Assembly (NCBI RefSeq): GCF_900086985.1
Contig: NZ_LT593974.1
Coordinates: 3,348,001 to 3,412,000 of the forward strand
Direction of reading: 5' to 3'
From: Halomonas sp. HL-93
Lineage (GTDB): Bacteria > Pseudomonadota > Gammaproteobacteria > Pseudomonadales > Halomonadaceae
Length of the DNA stretch: 64,000 nucleotides
The position numbers were made by a program, and so were the translations under genes. Under the pieces are notes generated by a model. The model worked only from the letters and a program-made list of their open reading frames with translations. It made no database searches and was not told the DNA's origin. Positions 51,083-62,193 of the stretch are shown here, in pieces (position 1 is the stretch's first letter; every line of letters starts with the position of its first letter).

Positions 51083-51953
51083 TGCAACCTCGGCCCCGCC
51101 GGTCGCCAGCAACAGCCTGGGGCGTGAAGCGTGGCGTCGACTCCGTCAAAACAGTGCTGCAACCACCAGCCTAGTACTTCTCATCCTCATTACCCTGGCC
51201 TGTTTATTCGGCCCCTGGCTAACCCCCTGGGCACTTGATGAAGTGGACTGGAACGCCTTCCAGGCTCCACCCGATTTCGACAGCGGCCACTATGCGGGCA
51301 CTGACGCCAATGGCCGGGACCTACTCACCCGGGTATTGCACGGGGGACAGATTTCACTCTCCGTCGCCTTGGTCGCCACCCTTGTTTCGCTGGTGATCGG
51401 CGTTCTTTACGGCGCGATTGCTGGCTACGTAGGCGGCCGGGTCGACAACCTGATGATGCGCTTTGTCGACATTATGTACTCGCTGCCCTTCATGTTCATG
51501 GTCATCCTGCTGATGGTCGTGTTCGGACGCAACATACTGCTGATCTACGCTGCCATTGGGGCCGTTGAATGGCTGGACATGTCGCGCATTGTGCGCGGAC
51601 AGGTACTCGCCTTGAAGCGACGCGAGTTCGTCGAAGCCGCCCATGCACTGGGCGTAAGCAGTTTCAAGATCGTCACACGCCACCTGATCCCCAACGCCAT
51701 TGGGCCAGTGATTATCTATGTCACCCTTACCGTTCCTAAGGTCATTTTGCTGGAAAGCTTCCTCTCCTTTCTGGGCCTCGGCGTTCAAGAGCCCCTGACC
51801 AGTTGGGGAGTACTGATTAGCGAAGGCAAAGACATGATGGAAACGGCACCCTGGATGCTGATAGTGCCCTCTGCATTTCTAGCCACCACGCTGCTGTGCC
51901 TTAACTTTTTGGGGGACGGTCTGCGTGACGCCCTTGATCCCAGGACGCGCTAG
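51069..51953 (+). CDS. oppC: Oligopeptide ABC transporter permease, OppC type
   Basis: Second membrane subunit. The 294-residue protein has a long cytoplasmic N-terminus with GREAWRRLRQNSAATTSLVL, then FAGTD-like GHYAGTDANGRDLLTRVLHG, six hydrophobic segments and the EAA loop EAAHALGVSSFKIVTRHLIP. It overlaps the 3' end of oppB by 14 nt; an ATG two codons on (51075) is a possible start, and neither has a clear ribosome site, which fits coupling to oppB. The fused ATPase gene follows after 19 nt. Confidence 0.95.
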   Translation: MIMNNATSAPPVASNSLGREAWRRLRQNSAATTSLVLLILITLACLFGPWLTPWALDEVDWNAFQAPPDFDSGHYAGTDANGRDLLTRVLHGGQISLSVALVATLVSLVIGVLYGAIAGYVGGRVDNLMMRFVDIMYSLPFMFMVILLMVVFGRNILLIYAAIGAVEWLDMSRIVRGQVLALKRREFVEAAHALGVSSFKIVTRHLIPNAIGPVIIYVTLTVPKVILLESFLSFLGLGVQEPLTSWGVLISEGKDMMETAPWMLIVPSAFLATTLLCLNFLGDGLRDALDPRTR

Positions 51954-51972
51954 GACAATGCAAGGAGGCTGT

Positions 51973-53586
<1,614 letters not shown>

Positions 53587-53617
53587 GTGGCAGCCCAAAC
53601 GTTAGCGCTCGTTTAAT

Positions 53618-53642
53618 AAAAAACCCGGCCAAGGCCGGGTTT
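53618..53642 (-). terminator. Terminator between the peptide transporter and fadL
   Basis: A 10-bp stem (AAACCCGGCC with GGCCGGGTTT, 2-nt loop) lies 25 nt past the fadL stop on the minus strand and ends in T6 there. On the plus strand the T-run is only three bases, so it should act mainly for fadL and weakly for the transporter operon. Confidence 0.8.
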
Positions 53643-53666
53643 AGGTCGTTTTTGCTGACTAACGCG

Positions 53667-55019
53667 CTAGAAGCGATAGGTCATCTGAGCACCGAAGCCA
53701 TGGGCTTCGTTTTTGTAGTCGGCGGAGTAATTAGCTCCTCCAACTGGTTGGTCACCTGTCGCCGGACTTGCTAGCAGATCACTGCGCTCCTGGCTAACGG
53801 AGGTGCCTCGCTCGGTCAGGTATGAGTAGGCCACATCGATGGTCAAGTCATCGGTTGGGCTCCAGCCTGCCCCCAGTGAGAAGATGCGGCGGTCGTCCGA
53901 AGGGATACGAACGCTTCGGTCGTTATCATTGCTCGGCGTATTGTCCAGCGTTACCCCCGCACGCAGGGCGAGCGTCGGCGTCAACTGATACTCACCACCC
54001 GTGGCAAAGGCCCAGGCGTTAGAGTAGTTTTGCTGCTCGTTGGTGATTTCGTTGCCCTGGCTACCGGTCACCGAAATCTCTTCAAACTGGCTCCAACGCA
54101 CCCATGAGGCGCCGAACATCAGCTTCAAGCGATCGGTCATCTGCTGCGTCAGCGAGAAATTGACCGTTTCAGGCGTGGTCAAGTCCAGATTAGCTGAATC
54201 TGACTGCACTATATTGCCCATCGGATCGGTAGCGCTAAAGTCACCCTCCAGCTCGTAATCAACCTTTGAGCGATACGTTAAGCCTAAAGTCGTTTCAGGT
54301 GCTGGCTGATAGATAACACCTAAATTGTAACCCCACGCCTCATCATCGCCATCTACACGTGAGTCAATATCAGCATTTGGGTTATAAGTTTCTTCAGAGG
54401 GAAGCTGACGACGAAGTTCTCCATCCACTTGGTTGTAAGTAATCCCGGCACCCAACGACCACTGATCGTTGAAACGATAAGATACCGTGGGCTGAGCACT
54501 CATTACTGTGATTTCGGTATAGTTACCAAAGTAGCGGCCCTGGAAGTCATCTTCATAATCAGTCTTTGAACCAAAAGGCGCGTAAACACCGAAACCAAAG
54601 GCCAGCTTTTCATTGACCGGATGGGCATAAAACCCGTAGGGGATAGTAGAGCCAGGCACCATATCGCCATCGTTGCCGCCCGGAATACTGCCCGCAGGGA
54701 CTTGATTGCCCGTAGGCGTTCCACCTTGAGCGACGCCTGCATCCACTGTGCGGCTAGCTTCCACATTAGAAAGCTCACTATCGACATTTAGATAGGTCGC
54801 ACCTGCTGAAAATTGGGCTCGATCCAAAAACGACATACCCGCTGGGTTGCCGTACACAATGGTCGCGTCTTCCACGTTAGAGCTGCGGCCCGCATGCCCA
54901 TACCCCTGGCCGCTCACGCTCTGCTCATTGATTTGATAACCACCCGCTTGGGCTTGGCTTGCGAAGGCGGCCGTGGCGACGGCAACTGCCAGAGTGAGCT
55001 TGTTAAATTTATTATGCAT
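53667..55019 (-). CDS. fadL: FadL-family outer membrane long-chain fatty acid porin
   Basis: Takes up long-chain fatty acids or other hydrophobic compounds across the outer membrane. The start at 55019, with AGAGG upstream, gives 450 residues with a signal peptide (MHNKFNKLTLAVAVATAAFA, cut after QAQA). The mature start GGYQINEQSVSGQGYGHAGR and the hatch motif YGNPAGMSFL are FadL hallmarks; the end QMTYRF is a typical barrel terminus. A PsrA-like site lies about 100 nt upstream. Substrate could also be aromatic hydrocarbons. Confidence 0.94.
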   Translation of the reverse strand: MHNKFNKLTLAVAVATAAFASQAQAGGYQINEQSVSGQGYGHAGRSSNVEDATIVYGNPAGMSFLDRAQFSAGATYLNVDSELSNVEASRTVDAGVAQGGTPTGNQVPAGSIPGGNDGDMVPGSTIPYGFYAHPVNEKLAFGFGVYAPFGSKTDYEDDFQGRYFGNYTEITVMSAQPTVSYRFNDQWSLGAGITYNQVDGELRRQLPSEETYNPNADIDSRVDGDDEAWGYNLGVIYQPAPETTLGLTYRSKVDYELEGDFSATDPMGNIVQSDSANLDLTTPETVNFSLTQQMTDRLKLMFGASWVRWSQFEEISVTGSQGNEITNEQQNYSNAWAFATGGEYQLTPTLALRAGVTLDNTPSNDNDRSVRIPSDDRRIFSLGAGWSPTDDLTIDVAYSYLTERGTSVSQERSDLLASPATGDQPVGGANYSADYKNEAHGFGAQMTYRF

Positions 55020-55119
55020 AGTGGGCCTCTTTTCCCAATGATCCGACGGGATGGTGACCATCCGTCATACTTTTTTTGTACACCTCAGTTTTGGCCTAAA
55101 AGCACGCTACGTTCAAGGG

Positions 55120-55133
55120 CAAACGAGCGTTTT
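55120..55133. promoter_or_regulatory. PsrA-like operator upstream of fadL
   Basis: CAAACGAGCGTTTA fits the published PsrA-type pattern of AAAC and GTTT half-sites separated by 2-4 nt (here 4). PsrA is a TetR-type repressor of fatty acid oxidation genes in Pseudomonas and responds to long-chain fatty acids. The site lies just downstream of a possible fadL promoter, a position suited to repression. Confidence 0.4.
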
Positions 55134-55146
55134 ATTTTAATTTTGT

Positions 55147-55175
55147 CTTATACATTAGTCGCACGACCGTTTTAA
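55147..55175 (-). promoter_or_regulatory. Possible fadL promoter
   Basis: On the minus strand TTAAAA (55170-55175) and TATAAG (55147-55152) are 17 bp apart in an AT-rich stretch of the 266-nt fadL-merR intergenic gap. Both boxes differ from consensus at two or more places, so this is tentative. Confidence 0.3.
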
Positions 55176-55215
55176 ATCATTGTTTTAGGCTTTTTCGGGT
55201 ATTTTCTGCCCACCC

Positions 55216-55246
55216 TTGACCTTTGTGTAACCCATAGGTTTTAAAC
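55216..55246 (+). promoter_or_regulatory. MerR-type promoter and operator of the merR-copA operon
   Basis: TTGACC (55216-55221) and TTAAAC (55241-55246) are separated by 19 bp, the over-long spacer typical of promoters activated by MerR proteins through DNA distortion. The spacer is covered by a 21-bp imperfect dyad with ACCT and AGGT ends (55219-55239). It lies 40 nt before the merR start, so the regulator would control its own operon. Confidence 0.65.
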
Positions 55247-55285
55247 TATCTGAACTATTACAGACAGCGAGCCAGGGAGCGCACA

Positions 55286-55705
55286 ATGAAAGTTAGCGAG
55301 TTGGCAAAACGCGGCGGCGTGACCCCCGAAACGGTGCGCCATTACACCCGGGAGCAGCTACTTGCGCCCACACGACACCCAGATAACGGCTACCAGCTCT
55401 ACTCCGCGACCGACCTTGAACGGCTGCAGTTTATTCAAAGGGCACGCAAGCTCGGATTCAGCGTGGCCGAGATTCGCGACATTCTCGCCCATGCCGACCA
55501 GGGCGACTCCCCCTGCCCGCTAGTACGCGACCTGCTGGCCAACCGGCTGCCGCAAATCCGCGCGCAGATCCAGGAGCTCGAGGCGCTTGCCCAACGTATG
55601 GAGCAAGCCTTAGAAAGCTGGCAACACATGCCCGACGGCACGCCGGACGGCCACAGCCTGTGTCGCTTGATCGAGAGCTTTCCTGAGAAGCAGGAGGCCA
55701 AATGA
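55286..55705 (+). CDS. MerR-family metal-responsive regulator
   Basis: Transcriptional activator, probably of copA. The 139-residue protein has the MerR helix-turn-helix ([20 protein letters not shown]), the second wing ([20 protein letters not shown]) and a dimerisation helix (about 78-112). Only two Cys are present, Cys77 (DSPCPLVRD) and Cys126 (GHSLCRLIE), with His114 and His123 nearby. The CxxxxxxxC loop of CueR is missing, so metal sensing may use a different ligand set. It overlaps copA by 4 nt. Confidence 0.9.
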   Translation: MKVSELAKRGGVTPETVRHYTREQLLAPTRHPDNGYQLYSATDLERLQFIQRARKLGFSVAEIRDILAHADQGDSPCPLVRDLLANRLPQIRAQIQELEALAQRMEQALESWQHMPDGTPDGHSLCRLIESFPEKQEAK

Positions 55706-58230
55706 GCCAGCACACCCTGACGCGCACGGTGCCTGGCATGAGCTGCCAACGTTGCGTGACGCGCATGCGCGAGGCGATTCATCAGCAAGACAGCAAAGCA
55801 GGCGTGGTCGGCATGCCTGGGGAAAAGCGCCTGGAAGTGACGACCACAATGGACGACGCCACTCTCGACCAAGCACTTGAAAGCGTGGGCTACCCACCTG
55901 ACAAGCGCTCCCACGACACCACCCCGCCTGAAGACAAACGCGACAAAGCAACTGGCTCGACGTCAGCGAAAAGCCCCTCCCAAGGCAGCCGAAAAAAGAT
56001 CCGCCTGGCGATCAGCGGAATGACCTGCGCCAGCTGCGTGAAAAGCGTTCAGAAAGCCCTAGAGCGTACTGAAGGCGTTGAGACAGCAAGCGTTAATTTT
56101 GGCACGCATACCGCTCAAATTTTTGGCGATGCCGACCAGCACGCCTTAATAGCGGCTGTGGAATCGGTGGGCTACGGGGCCGAGCCGATTGTCGATATGC
56201 GCGAAGCGGAAAGAACGCGCGCCCAACAGGAAGCCCACGACTACACAAAACGCTTGAAAGGCAGCGCCTGGTCGCTGGCACTTGCCGTTCCGCTGATGCT
56301 CAGCATGTTCGTCTATCACCCACACCCGATGGGCACAGGGCGGCTATTCTGGCTGGTGGTCGGGCTTCTGACGCTGGCCATTCTGGTGTTCCCTGGCCGC
56401 CATTTTTTTGTCAACGCCTGGAAAAACCTCAGGCACCATCAAGCCAATATGGACACCCTGGTGGCCATGGGTACCGGCACCGCCTGGCTCTACTCGATGG
56501 TGGTCGTAGCCTTCGCTCCCTGGTTACCAGAGGTCGCCCACGGTATCTATTTTGAAGCCTCGGCCATGGTGATCGGCCTGATCCTGCTGGGTAACGCCAT
56601 GGAACTTAAAGCGCGCGGACGCACCAGCGATGCGCTAAAGCGACTGCTGGACCTGCAAAGTCGCACCGCCCGGGTGATTCGCGACGGCGCAGAACATGAG
56701 GTAGATGTTGACGCCGTGCGCGAGGGCGACCACATCCGCGTGCGTCCCGGCGAGCGCTTACCGGTGGATGGTGAGGTCATCGAAGGCGCAAGCCACATCG
56801 ATGAATCCATGCTCACCGGCGAACCCGAGCCCATCAAGAAGGGCCAGGGCGATGAGGTCAGCGCGGGCACGGTCAACGGCAAAGGTGGGCTGGTTTACCA
56901 AGCGACCCGCGTAGGGGCTGACACCCGCCTGGGGCAGATCACCGAACAGGTGGCCAGCGCGCAAAATTCGCGCCCGCCGATTGGCGAACTGGCCGATAAA
57001 GTCTCCAGCATTTTTGTCCCCTCGGTGATGATTATCGCCGTACTCACGGCCCTGGTATGGTTCAATGTCGGCGCCGAGCCGCGGGTCATTCACATGCTGG
57101 TGACAGCCACCACCGTACTGATTATCGCCTGCCCCTGCGCGCTGGGGCTGGCCACGCCGATTTCCACCATGATTGGCGTCGGCAAGGCCGCCGAACACGG
57201 CGTTCTGGTGAGAAACGGCGAGGCGCTGCAAACCGCCAGCAAGTTGACCACGCTGGTAGTGGACAAGACCGGTACGCTTACCGAAGGCAAGCCCCGGGTG
57301 ACCGAGGCCGAGGTGCTGGGCGACGATACGTCCACGGCACTGGGCTATATCGCGGCGCTGGAGCGCGGCTCGGAGCACCCGCTTGCCGCGGCGCTGTTGG
57401 CCTATGCCGACGAACATGGCGCTGATCCTGCCGAGATCCGTGACTTCGACAGCGTCACTGGGGGCGGGGTGAAGGCACAAACCGCCGACGGACAGTCACT
57501 GTTGCTGGGCAACGCGCGCCTGATGGAAAACGCCGGTATCGACCTCTCAGTGAGCCAGGACGCCGCCCGGGCGCTTGAAGAGAAAGCCCGCACGCTGGTG
57601 TATTTTGCTCTAGGCGGGCGATTAAAAGCATTGTTTGGCATCAGCGACCCGCTGCGCGACGATGCCGCTGCCGCCGTTAAACGGCTGAAAGAAGACGGTT
57701 TGACCGTGATCATGCTGACCGGCGACAACCCCCACACGGCCGCCGCTATTGCCCGCCAAGTGGGCATTGACGATTACCGCGCCGGGCTGCTGCCCGAGGA
57801 CAAACACGCCGATATCGAGCGGCGCCAAAAGGCAGGTGAAGTGGTGGGTATGGTCGGCGACGGGATTAACGACGCCCCGGCGCTGGCCCGCGCCCATGTG
57901 GGATTCGCAATTGGCCAGGGCACCGATGTGGCGATTGAAAGCGCGGGCATGACGCTGATGCGGGGGTCGCTGCATGGCGTGGCCGACGCCATCGAAATCA
58001 GCCGGGCCACGCTGCGCAACATCAAGCAAAACCTGATCGGCGCCTTTGGCTACAACGTGCTGTGCATTCCCATCGCCGCCGGGGTGCTCTACCCCCTCAC
58101 CGGCACGCTGCTCTCGCCGATGATTGCGGGGGCGGCCATGTCGCTTTCCTCCATCACCGTGGTCAGCAACGCCAACCGCCTACGGTTGTGGAAAGCAAGC
58201 GACATCCCATCCAAAGGAGGCACATCATGA
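55702..58230 (+). CDS. copA: Copper-exporting P-type ATPase
   Basis: P1B ATPase that pumps Cu(I) out of the cytoplasm. The 842-residue protein has two N-terminal metal-binding domains (GMSCQRC at 12-18, GMTCASC at 106-112), eight membrane segments, the copper motif CPC in [12 protein letters not shown], the phosphorylation site [11 protein letters not shown], the HP motif [10 protein letters not shown] and [13 protein letters not shown]. The first metal domain is followed by a Thr/Lys/Asp-rich linker (about 66-98). It is coupled by ATGA overlaps to merR upstream and to a 23-codon gene downstream. Confidence 0.96.
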   Translation: MSQHTLTRTVPGMSCQRCVTRMREAIHQQDSKAGVVGMPGEKRLEVTTTMDDATLDQALESVGYPPDKRSHDTTPPEDKRDKATGSTSAKSPSQGSRKKIRLAISGMTCASCVKSVQKALERTEGVETASVNFGTHTAQIFGDADQHALIAAVESVGYGAEPIVDMREAERTRAQQEAHDYTKRLKGSAWSLALAVPLMLSMFVYHPHPMGTGRLFWLVVGLLTLAILVFPGRHFFVNAWKNLRHHQANMDTLVAMGTGTAWLYSMVVVAFAPWLPEVAHGIYFEASAMVIGLILLGNAMELKARGRTSDALKRLLDLQSRTARVIRDGAEHEVDVDAVREGDHIRVRPGERLPVDGEVIEGASHIDESMLTGEPEPIKKGQGDEVSAGTVNGKGGLVYQATRVGADTRLGQITEQVASAQNSRPPIGELADKVSSIFVPSVMIIAVLTALVWFNVGAEPRVIHMLVTATTVLIIACPCALGLATPISTMIGVGKAAEHGVLVRNGEALQTASKLTTLVVDKTGTLTEGKPRVTEAEVLGDDTSTALGYIAALERGSEHPLAAALLAYADEHGADPAEIRDFDSVTGGGVKAQTADGQSLLLGNARLMENAGIDLSVSQDAARALEEKARTLVYFALGGRLKALFGISDPLRDDAAAAVKRLKEDGLTVIMLTGDNPHTAAAIARQVGIDDYRAGLLPEDKHADIERRQKAGEVVGMVGDGINDAPALARAHVGFAIGQGTDVAIESAGMTLMRGSLHGVADAIEISRATLRNIKQNLIGAFGYNVLCIPIAAGVLYPLTGTLLSPMIAGAAMSLSSITVVSNANRLRLWKASDIPSKGGTS

Positions 58231-58298
58231 GCCTACTGGTCAATCTCGCCGGGCTCGGCCTGATCGCCGCCATTGTGTGGTGGTTCTGGCTGGCTTAG
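58227..58298 (+). CDS. 23-residue single-membrane-segment peptide in the copper operon
   Basis: The ATG overlaps the copA stop codon (ATGA) and has a strong AAAGGAGG site 6 nt upstream, both good signs of translation. The peptide is [20 protein letters not shown] followed by WLA: one hydrophobic helix with an aromatic end. From memory, similar N-terminal anchors with IVWWFWL occur in cupredoxin-domain proteins linked to copper ATPases; here a TAG ends the frame after the helix. It may be a remnant or a real small subunit. The next gene on the other strand stops 8 nt away. Confidence 0.6.
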   Translation: MSLLVNLAGLGLIAAIVWWFWLA

Positions 58299-58305
58299 CC
58301 AAGGC

Positions 58306-58923
58306 CTAGCTGACGCCGATATAGCGGCCGGGCTTATGGTTCAGGGCGATGATTAAATTCAGGGTCAGCGCACCCAACACCGAGAAGCCCACTCGGTCGA
58401 GCGGTAGCTGGGTGAGCGCCACCAGCAGGATCAGCCCGTCGATACCCAGTTGCACATAGCCTGCACGCAGGCCGTGCTTCTCTTGGAGGTAAAGGGCCAG
58501 GATATTGATGCCGCCGAGGCTGGTGCGGTGGCGAAACAGCATCAGCATGCCGATGCCCATCAGAGCCCCGCCCATTAGCGCGGCATAGAGCGACGGCACG
58601 GCGGCAAACTCAACCCACCCCTGAGTCAGCTCCGAAAACAGCGACACCAGGCCAATCGCCGCGAAGGTACGCAGAGCAAAACTCCAGCCCATGCGCTTAA
58701 TCGCTAAATAGTAAAACGGCAGGTTAATGGCAAAGAACCACACTCCAAACCCCCAGCCTGTCATATAGTTCAGCAGTAGCGCCAAGCCTGCTGTGCTGCC
58801 GGTTAACAGCACCGCATGGGTATAAAAGGTTACCCCGAGCGCCACAAAAAACGTGCCCAGCAACATCGCCATGACATCCTCATAGGGCTTATGAGGGTCT
58901 GTGGGAAGATCTTCCATGCGCAT
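58306..58923 (-). CDS. YitT family membrane protein
   Basis: A 205-residue inner-membrane protein of the YitT/DUF161 group, whose function is unsettled. It has about five to six hydrophobic segments; typical parts are LLGTFFVALGVTFYTHAVLL, TGSTAGLALLLNYMTGWGFG and TSLGGINILALYLQEKHGLR. It lacks the C-terminal DUF2179 domain of the longer Bacillus members. AAGGA lies 8 nt upstream of the start. It converges on the copper operon and sits 44 nt after recJ on the same strand. Confidence 0.85.
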   Translation of the reverse strand: MRMEDLPTDPHKPYEDVMAMLLGTFFVALGVTFYTHAVLLTGSTAGLALLLNYMTGWGFGVWFFAINLPFYYLAIKRMGWSFALRTFAAIGLVSLFSELTQGWVEFAAVPSLYAALMGGALMGIGMLMLFRHRTSLGGINILALYLQEKHGLRAGYVQLGIDGLILLVALTQLPLDRVGFSVLGALTLNLIIALNHKPGRYIGVS

Positions 58924-58967
58924 GGCAGCGTCCTTACTTGAAGTATCAGGGGTACAAAATGCTGCGT

Positions 58968-60791
58968 TTATAATGGATTGGCGTGCTCGACCATCAACTG
59001 CAACGATTCGCGGCCGCGCCAGCGGTTGCGATTAAGCTTATAGGCGCAATGGAGCGTATCGCCAACGCTAAACGCGGGCAGCTCGCCAGGCGTCAGCGCG
59101 CGAAACCAGATAGCTTTGCAGGTTACCGGCCCCATGGACAGTTCCATCATCAGGTGTACGCCTTCCGCGCCGACGGGGCGCAGCGCTTCAACAATAAATC
59201 GCCCCTCAAATAGCGGTGGGTCAAACTCACGACCATAGGGGCCCAAGGCATCAATATCCTCAAGCGTTGCCAAGCATAGCTGTGCCGTGGATAGCTCGCC
59301 GTCGGTCCAAAGGCGCGGATAAAGCACTCGCCCTTCCAACTGCTCGCCTACCGCCTGTAGAAAAGCCGCCTTAAAGACGCCTAGCTGCTCACGGGGCACG
59401 CCCACGCCTGCCGCCCCACCATGGCCGCCAAAGCGCGGCAGTGCCTCGGGGGCGAGCTCAAAGGTCCGTTGTAATGCATCACGCAGATGCAGCCCGTCAA
59501 TCGAGCGACCGGAGCCCGTCAACATGTTGGGGGCCGCTGCCTGGGTAAGCACCAGGGCAGGACGCCCATAGGCCTGCACCAAGCGCGAGGCAACAATGCC
59601 CTGTACGCCGGGATGGCCATCCTCCAGTAGCACGACCACGGCAGGCTCTTCAGCTTCCAGGGCACTGGCCGCTAGATGGCGCGCCTCTTCCGTCATATCG
59701 GCTTCAATGGCTTTGCGCGACTGGTTATCCTGGTCGAGCACTTCCAACTGTCGATTGGCAACGCCGTCGTTCTCGGCCAGCATAAAGTGCAGCGCTGCGT
59801 AGGGGTCGTCCAGCCGCGACCGGGCGTTGATACGCGGCCCCATCTGAAACGCTAACGTCTCAGCGTTAAACGGCACGCTATCAGCGCCCAGGCGTGTGGC
59901 CATCGCCCGCCAGCAGGCAGCATCCATGCGGTTGATGAGCGTTAAGCCGTGATTGACCACCGCCCGGTTCGCAGGGCTGCCCCCGAGCGAGACACAGTCC
60001 GCTACCGTTCCCAACGCCACGTAGGAAAGCCAGGGCGAAAGTTTGGGCGTCGACTCTGACAGCGCGCCCCACTCGATCAACACACCGCGAGCAAGTGACA
60101 TGAGCAACCACGCCACCATGCAGCCGGCGATGGTTTTATCGGGGTAGTCGCAGTCGTTACGGGTTGGGTTAACGCAGGCGTAGGCGGAAGGCGGTGGGCC
60201 TTCCATCGGCAATGCGTGGTGGTCACTGACCACCACATCAATGCCCGCGGCTTTTAAGCGCGCGATACGCGGCTCGTCGCTGCTGCCACAGTCGGCGGTA
60301 ATCACCAGTGTAGGAAACGGCTTAAGCGCCAGCGTGCGTTCCACCAGTGGCAAACTGATGCCGTAGCCGTCGTGAATGCGGTGGCCAATCAGGCTGTGCA
60401 GCTTATATTCCGGTACGCCAAATAGCTCCACCAACGTCCGGCGGATGACCACGTGGGAGGTAATGCCGTCCACGTCGTAATCGGTGAGAATCCCGATCGA
60501 CTCGCCCTCGGCCACCGCCTGGGCAATACGCTCGGCCGCTCGGCAACCGTCAGCGAGTTTCTCCGGGTGCGCCAGATAGCGCAGACTCGGCGATACCAGC
60601 GGTGCCAGCTCGCCTTGATAGCCAGGCAGCCGGGAGGCCAGCAGGCGCGCCTGAAGCTCATTTAAACCTTCCGCCTGGGCGCGCGCATAAACAGCCTCGT
60701 CGAGTGGACGAGGCTCCAGCCGGGGCTGGCTTGCGTGTTGTAGCATCGTCGCGCGCGCGGTCTGTTGGGGCACATCTGTCACGTTGGACAT
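58968..60791 (-). CDS. recJ: Single-stranded-DNA-specific exonuclease RecJ
   Basis: A 5'-3' exonuclease used in RecFOR recombination and mismatch repair. The 607-residue protein has the DHH-family motifs ILTDYDVDGITSH (motif I), VITADCGSSDEPRI (motif II) and VVVSDHHALPMEG (motif III), and the DHHA1 pattern RFGGHGGAAGVGV near residue 465. An OB-like C-terminal region follows. It starts 5 nt after the thrC stop codon. Length is slightly above E. coli RecJ (577). Confidence 0.96.
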   Translation of the reverse strand: MSNVTDVPQQTARATMLQHASQPRLEPRPLDEAVYARAQAEGLNELQARLLASRLPGYQGELAPLVSPSLRYLAHPEKLADGCRAAERIAQAVAEGESIGILTDYDVDGITSHVVIRRTLVELFGVPEYKLHSLIGHRIHDGYGISLPLVERTLALKPFPTLVITADCGSSDEPRIARLKAAGIDVVVSDHHALPMEGPPPSAYACVNPTRNDCDYPDKTIAGCMVAWLLMSLARGVLIEWGALSESTPKLSPWLSYVALGTVADCVSLGGSPANRAVVNHGLTLINRMDAACWRAMATRLGADSVPFNAETLAFQMGPRINARSRLDDPYAALHFMLAENDGVANRQLEVLDQDNQSRKAIEADMTEEARHLAASALEAEEPAVVVLLEDGHPGVQGIVASRLVQAYGRPALVLTQAAAPNMLTGSGRSIDGLHLRDALQRTFELAPEALPRFGGHGGAAGVGVPREQLGVFKAAFLQAVGEQLEGRVLYPRLWTDGELSTAQLCLATLEDIDALGPYGREFDPPLFEGRFIVEALRPVGAEGVHLMMELSMGPVTCKAIWFRALTPGELPAFSVGDTLHCAYKLNRNRWRGRESLQLMVEHANPL

Positions 60792-60796
60792 ACGCC

Positions 60797-62185
60797 CTAG
60801 CGCCGGTTGTCAGCGACGAACTGCTGCACCGCACTCAGTTCGGCGGGCAACACCGTATAGCGCTCTTCACGCTCCAGCAGGTCGTCCATATGGGTCGGCA
60901 ACGGTACTCCCTGGAAACCTGCCTTCACCACCGCTTCGGCAAACTTGGCGGGGTGAGCCGTGGCTAGCGTAATCACCGGTGTGGTTTGGTCGGCCCGGGC
61001 ACGCTCGGCGGCGCGATAGCCAGTGGCCGTGTGCGGGTCGAGCATTTCCCCGGTGCGGTGGTGGGCTTCACGGATTACTTCCAGAATCGTCGCGTCATCC
61101 ACGCTGTGGCTTGCAAACTTTTCACGCAGTTTGGCAAGCGGCGCATCAGCCAGCGCCGTTGGCTCTTGTTGGAAGCGCTCCAGCAACGCCGCCACGGCCG
61201 CACCGTCTTGATCGTAGGCATCAAACAGCAGACGCTCGAAGTTCGACGACACCACGATGTCCATAGACGGCGCGAGCGTCGCCGCCAGCTCTTTCTTGGA
61301 GAAATCGTTGGCGGCAAGCGTGCGGTGCAAAATATCGTTGGCGTTAGTGGCAATAATGAACTGCTTGACCGGCAAACCCATTTTATACGCCATATAGCCG
61401 GCAAACACGTTTCCGAAGTTTGCCGACGGTACGCAGAAGCTTACCTCGCGATGCGGCGCGCCTAGCGCAACACCTGACGCCACGTAGTAGACGATCTGGG
61501 CCATGATGCGCGCCCAGTTGATCGAGTTCACCGCCACCAGCCGCGTGCCTTTCAAGAAGTCTTGATTGGCGAAGCTCGCTTTGACCATCGCCTGGGCATC
61601 GTCAAAGTTGCCTTCAATGGCAATGTTAAACACGTTGTTGGCAAGCACCGAGGTCATCTGGCGGCGCTGCACTTCCGAGACGCGGTTGTGCGGGTGCAGG
61701 ATAAAGATGTCCAGGTTGTCGCAGTGACGGCAGCCCTCGATGGCCGCCGACCCGGTATCGCCGGAGGTCGCGCCCATGATCACCGCGCGCTCGCCGCGCT
61801 TTTTCAGGAAGTGATCGAGCAAGCGGCCCAGCAGCTGCAGAGCGACATCCTTGAACGCCAGGGTGGGGCCGTGGAACTGCTCGAGCAGAAAATGGTTGGC
61901 ATCCAACTGCTTGAGCGGCAGCACTGCGTCGTGATTAAACGTCGCGTAGGCGTCCGTGACGATTTGATGGAAAGTGACGTCGTCGATCTCACCGTTGACG
62001 AACGGCTTCATCACTCGAAAGGCAATCTCCGCGTAGGAAAGCCCGGCCATGTCGGCCAGGTCTTTCTGCGAAAACGTGGGCAGAGTTTCCGGCACGTAAA
62101 GCCCGCCGTCGCTGGCCATGCCGGTCAACACCACCTCTTCAAAGGACAGCGCGGGCGCTTGCCCACGCGTGCTGATATAGCGCAT
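60797..62185 (-). CDS. thrC: Threonine synthase
   Basis: PLP enzyme that converts O-phosphohomoserine to threonine. The 462-residue protein starts MRYISTRGQAPALSFEEVVL and has the PLP lysine in GPTLAFKDVALQLLG near residue 112, MGATSGDTGSAAIEG and CVPSANFGNVFAGYMAYKMG. Its length and N-terminus place it in the longer Pseudomonas/E. coli group. It starts 8 nt after hom, which makes the preceding metabolites, so the two are an operon with recJ. Confidence 0.97.
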   Translation of the reverse strand: MRYISTRGQAPALSFEEVVLTGMASDGGLYVPETLPTFSQKDLADMAGLSYAEIAFRVMKPFVNGEIDDVTFHQIVTDAYATFNHDAVLPLKQLDANHFLLEQFHGPTLAFKDVALQLLGRLLDHFLKKRGERAVIMGATSGDTGSAAIEGCRHCDNLDIFILHPHNRVSEVQRRQMTSVLANNVFNIAIEGNFDDAQAMVKASFANQDFLKGTRLVAVNSINWARIMAQIVYYVASGVALGAPHREVSFCVPSANFGNVFAGYMAYKMGLPVKQFIIATNANDILHRTLAANDFSKKELAATLAPSMDIVVSSNFERLLFDAYDQDGAAVAALLERFQQEPTALADAPLAKLREKFASHSVDDATILEVIREAHHRTGEMLDPHTATGYRAAERARADQTTPVITLATAHPAKFAEAVVKAGFQGVPLPTHMDDLLEREERYTVLPAELSAVQQFVADNRR

Positions 62186-62193
62186 GCGGTTGA

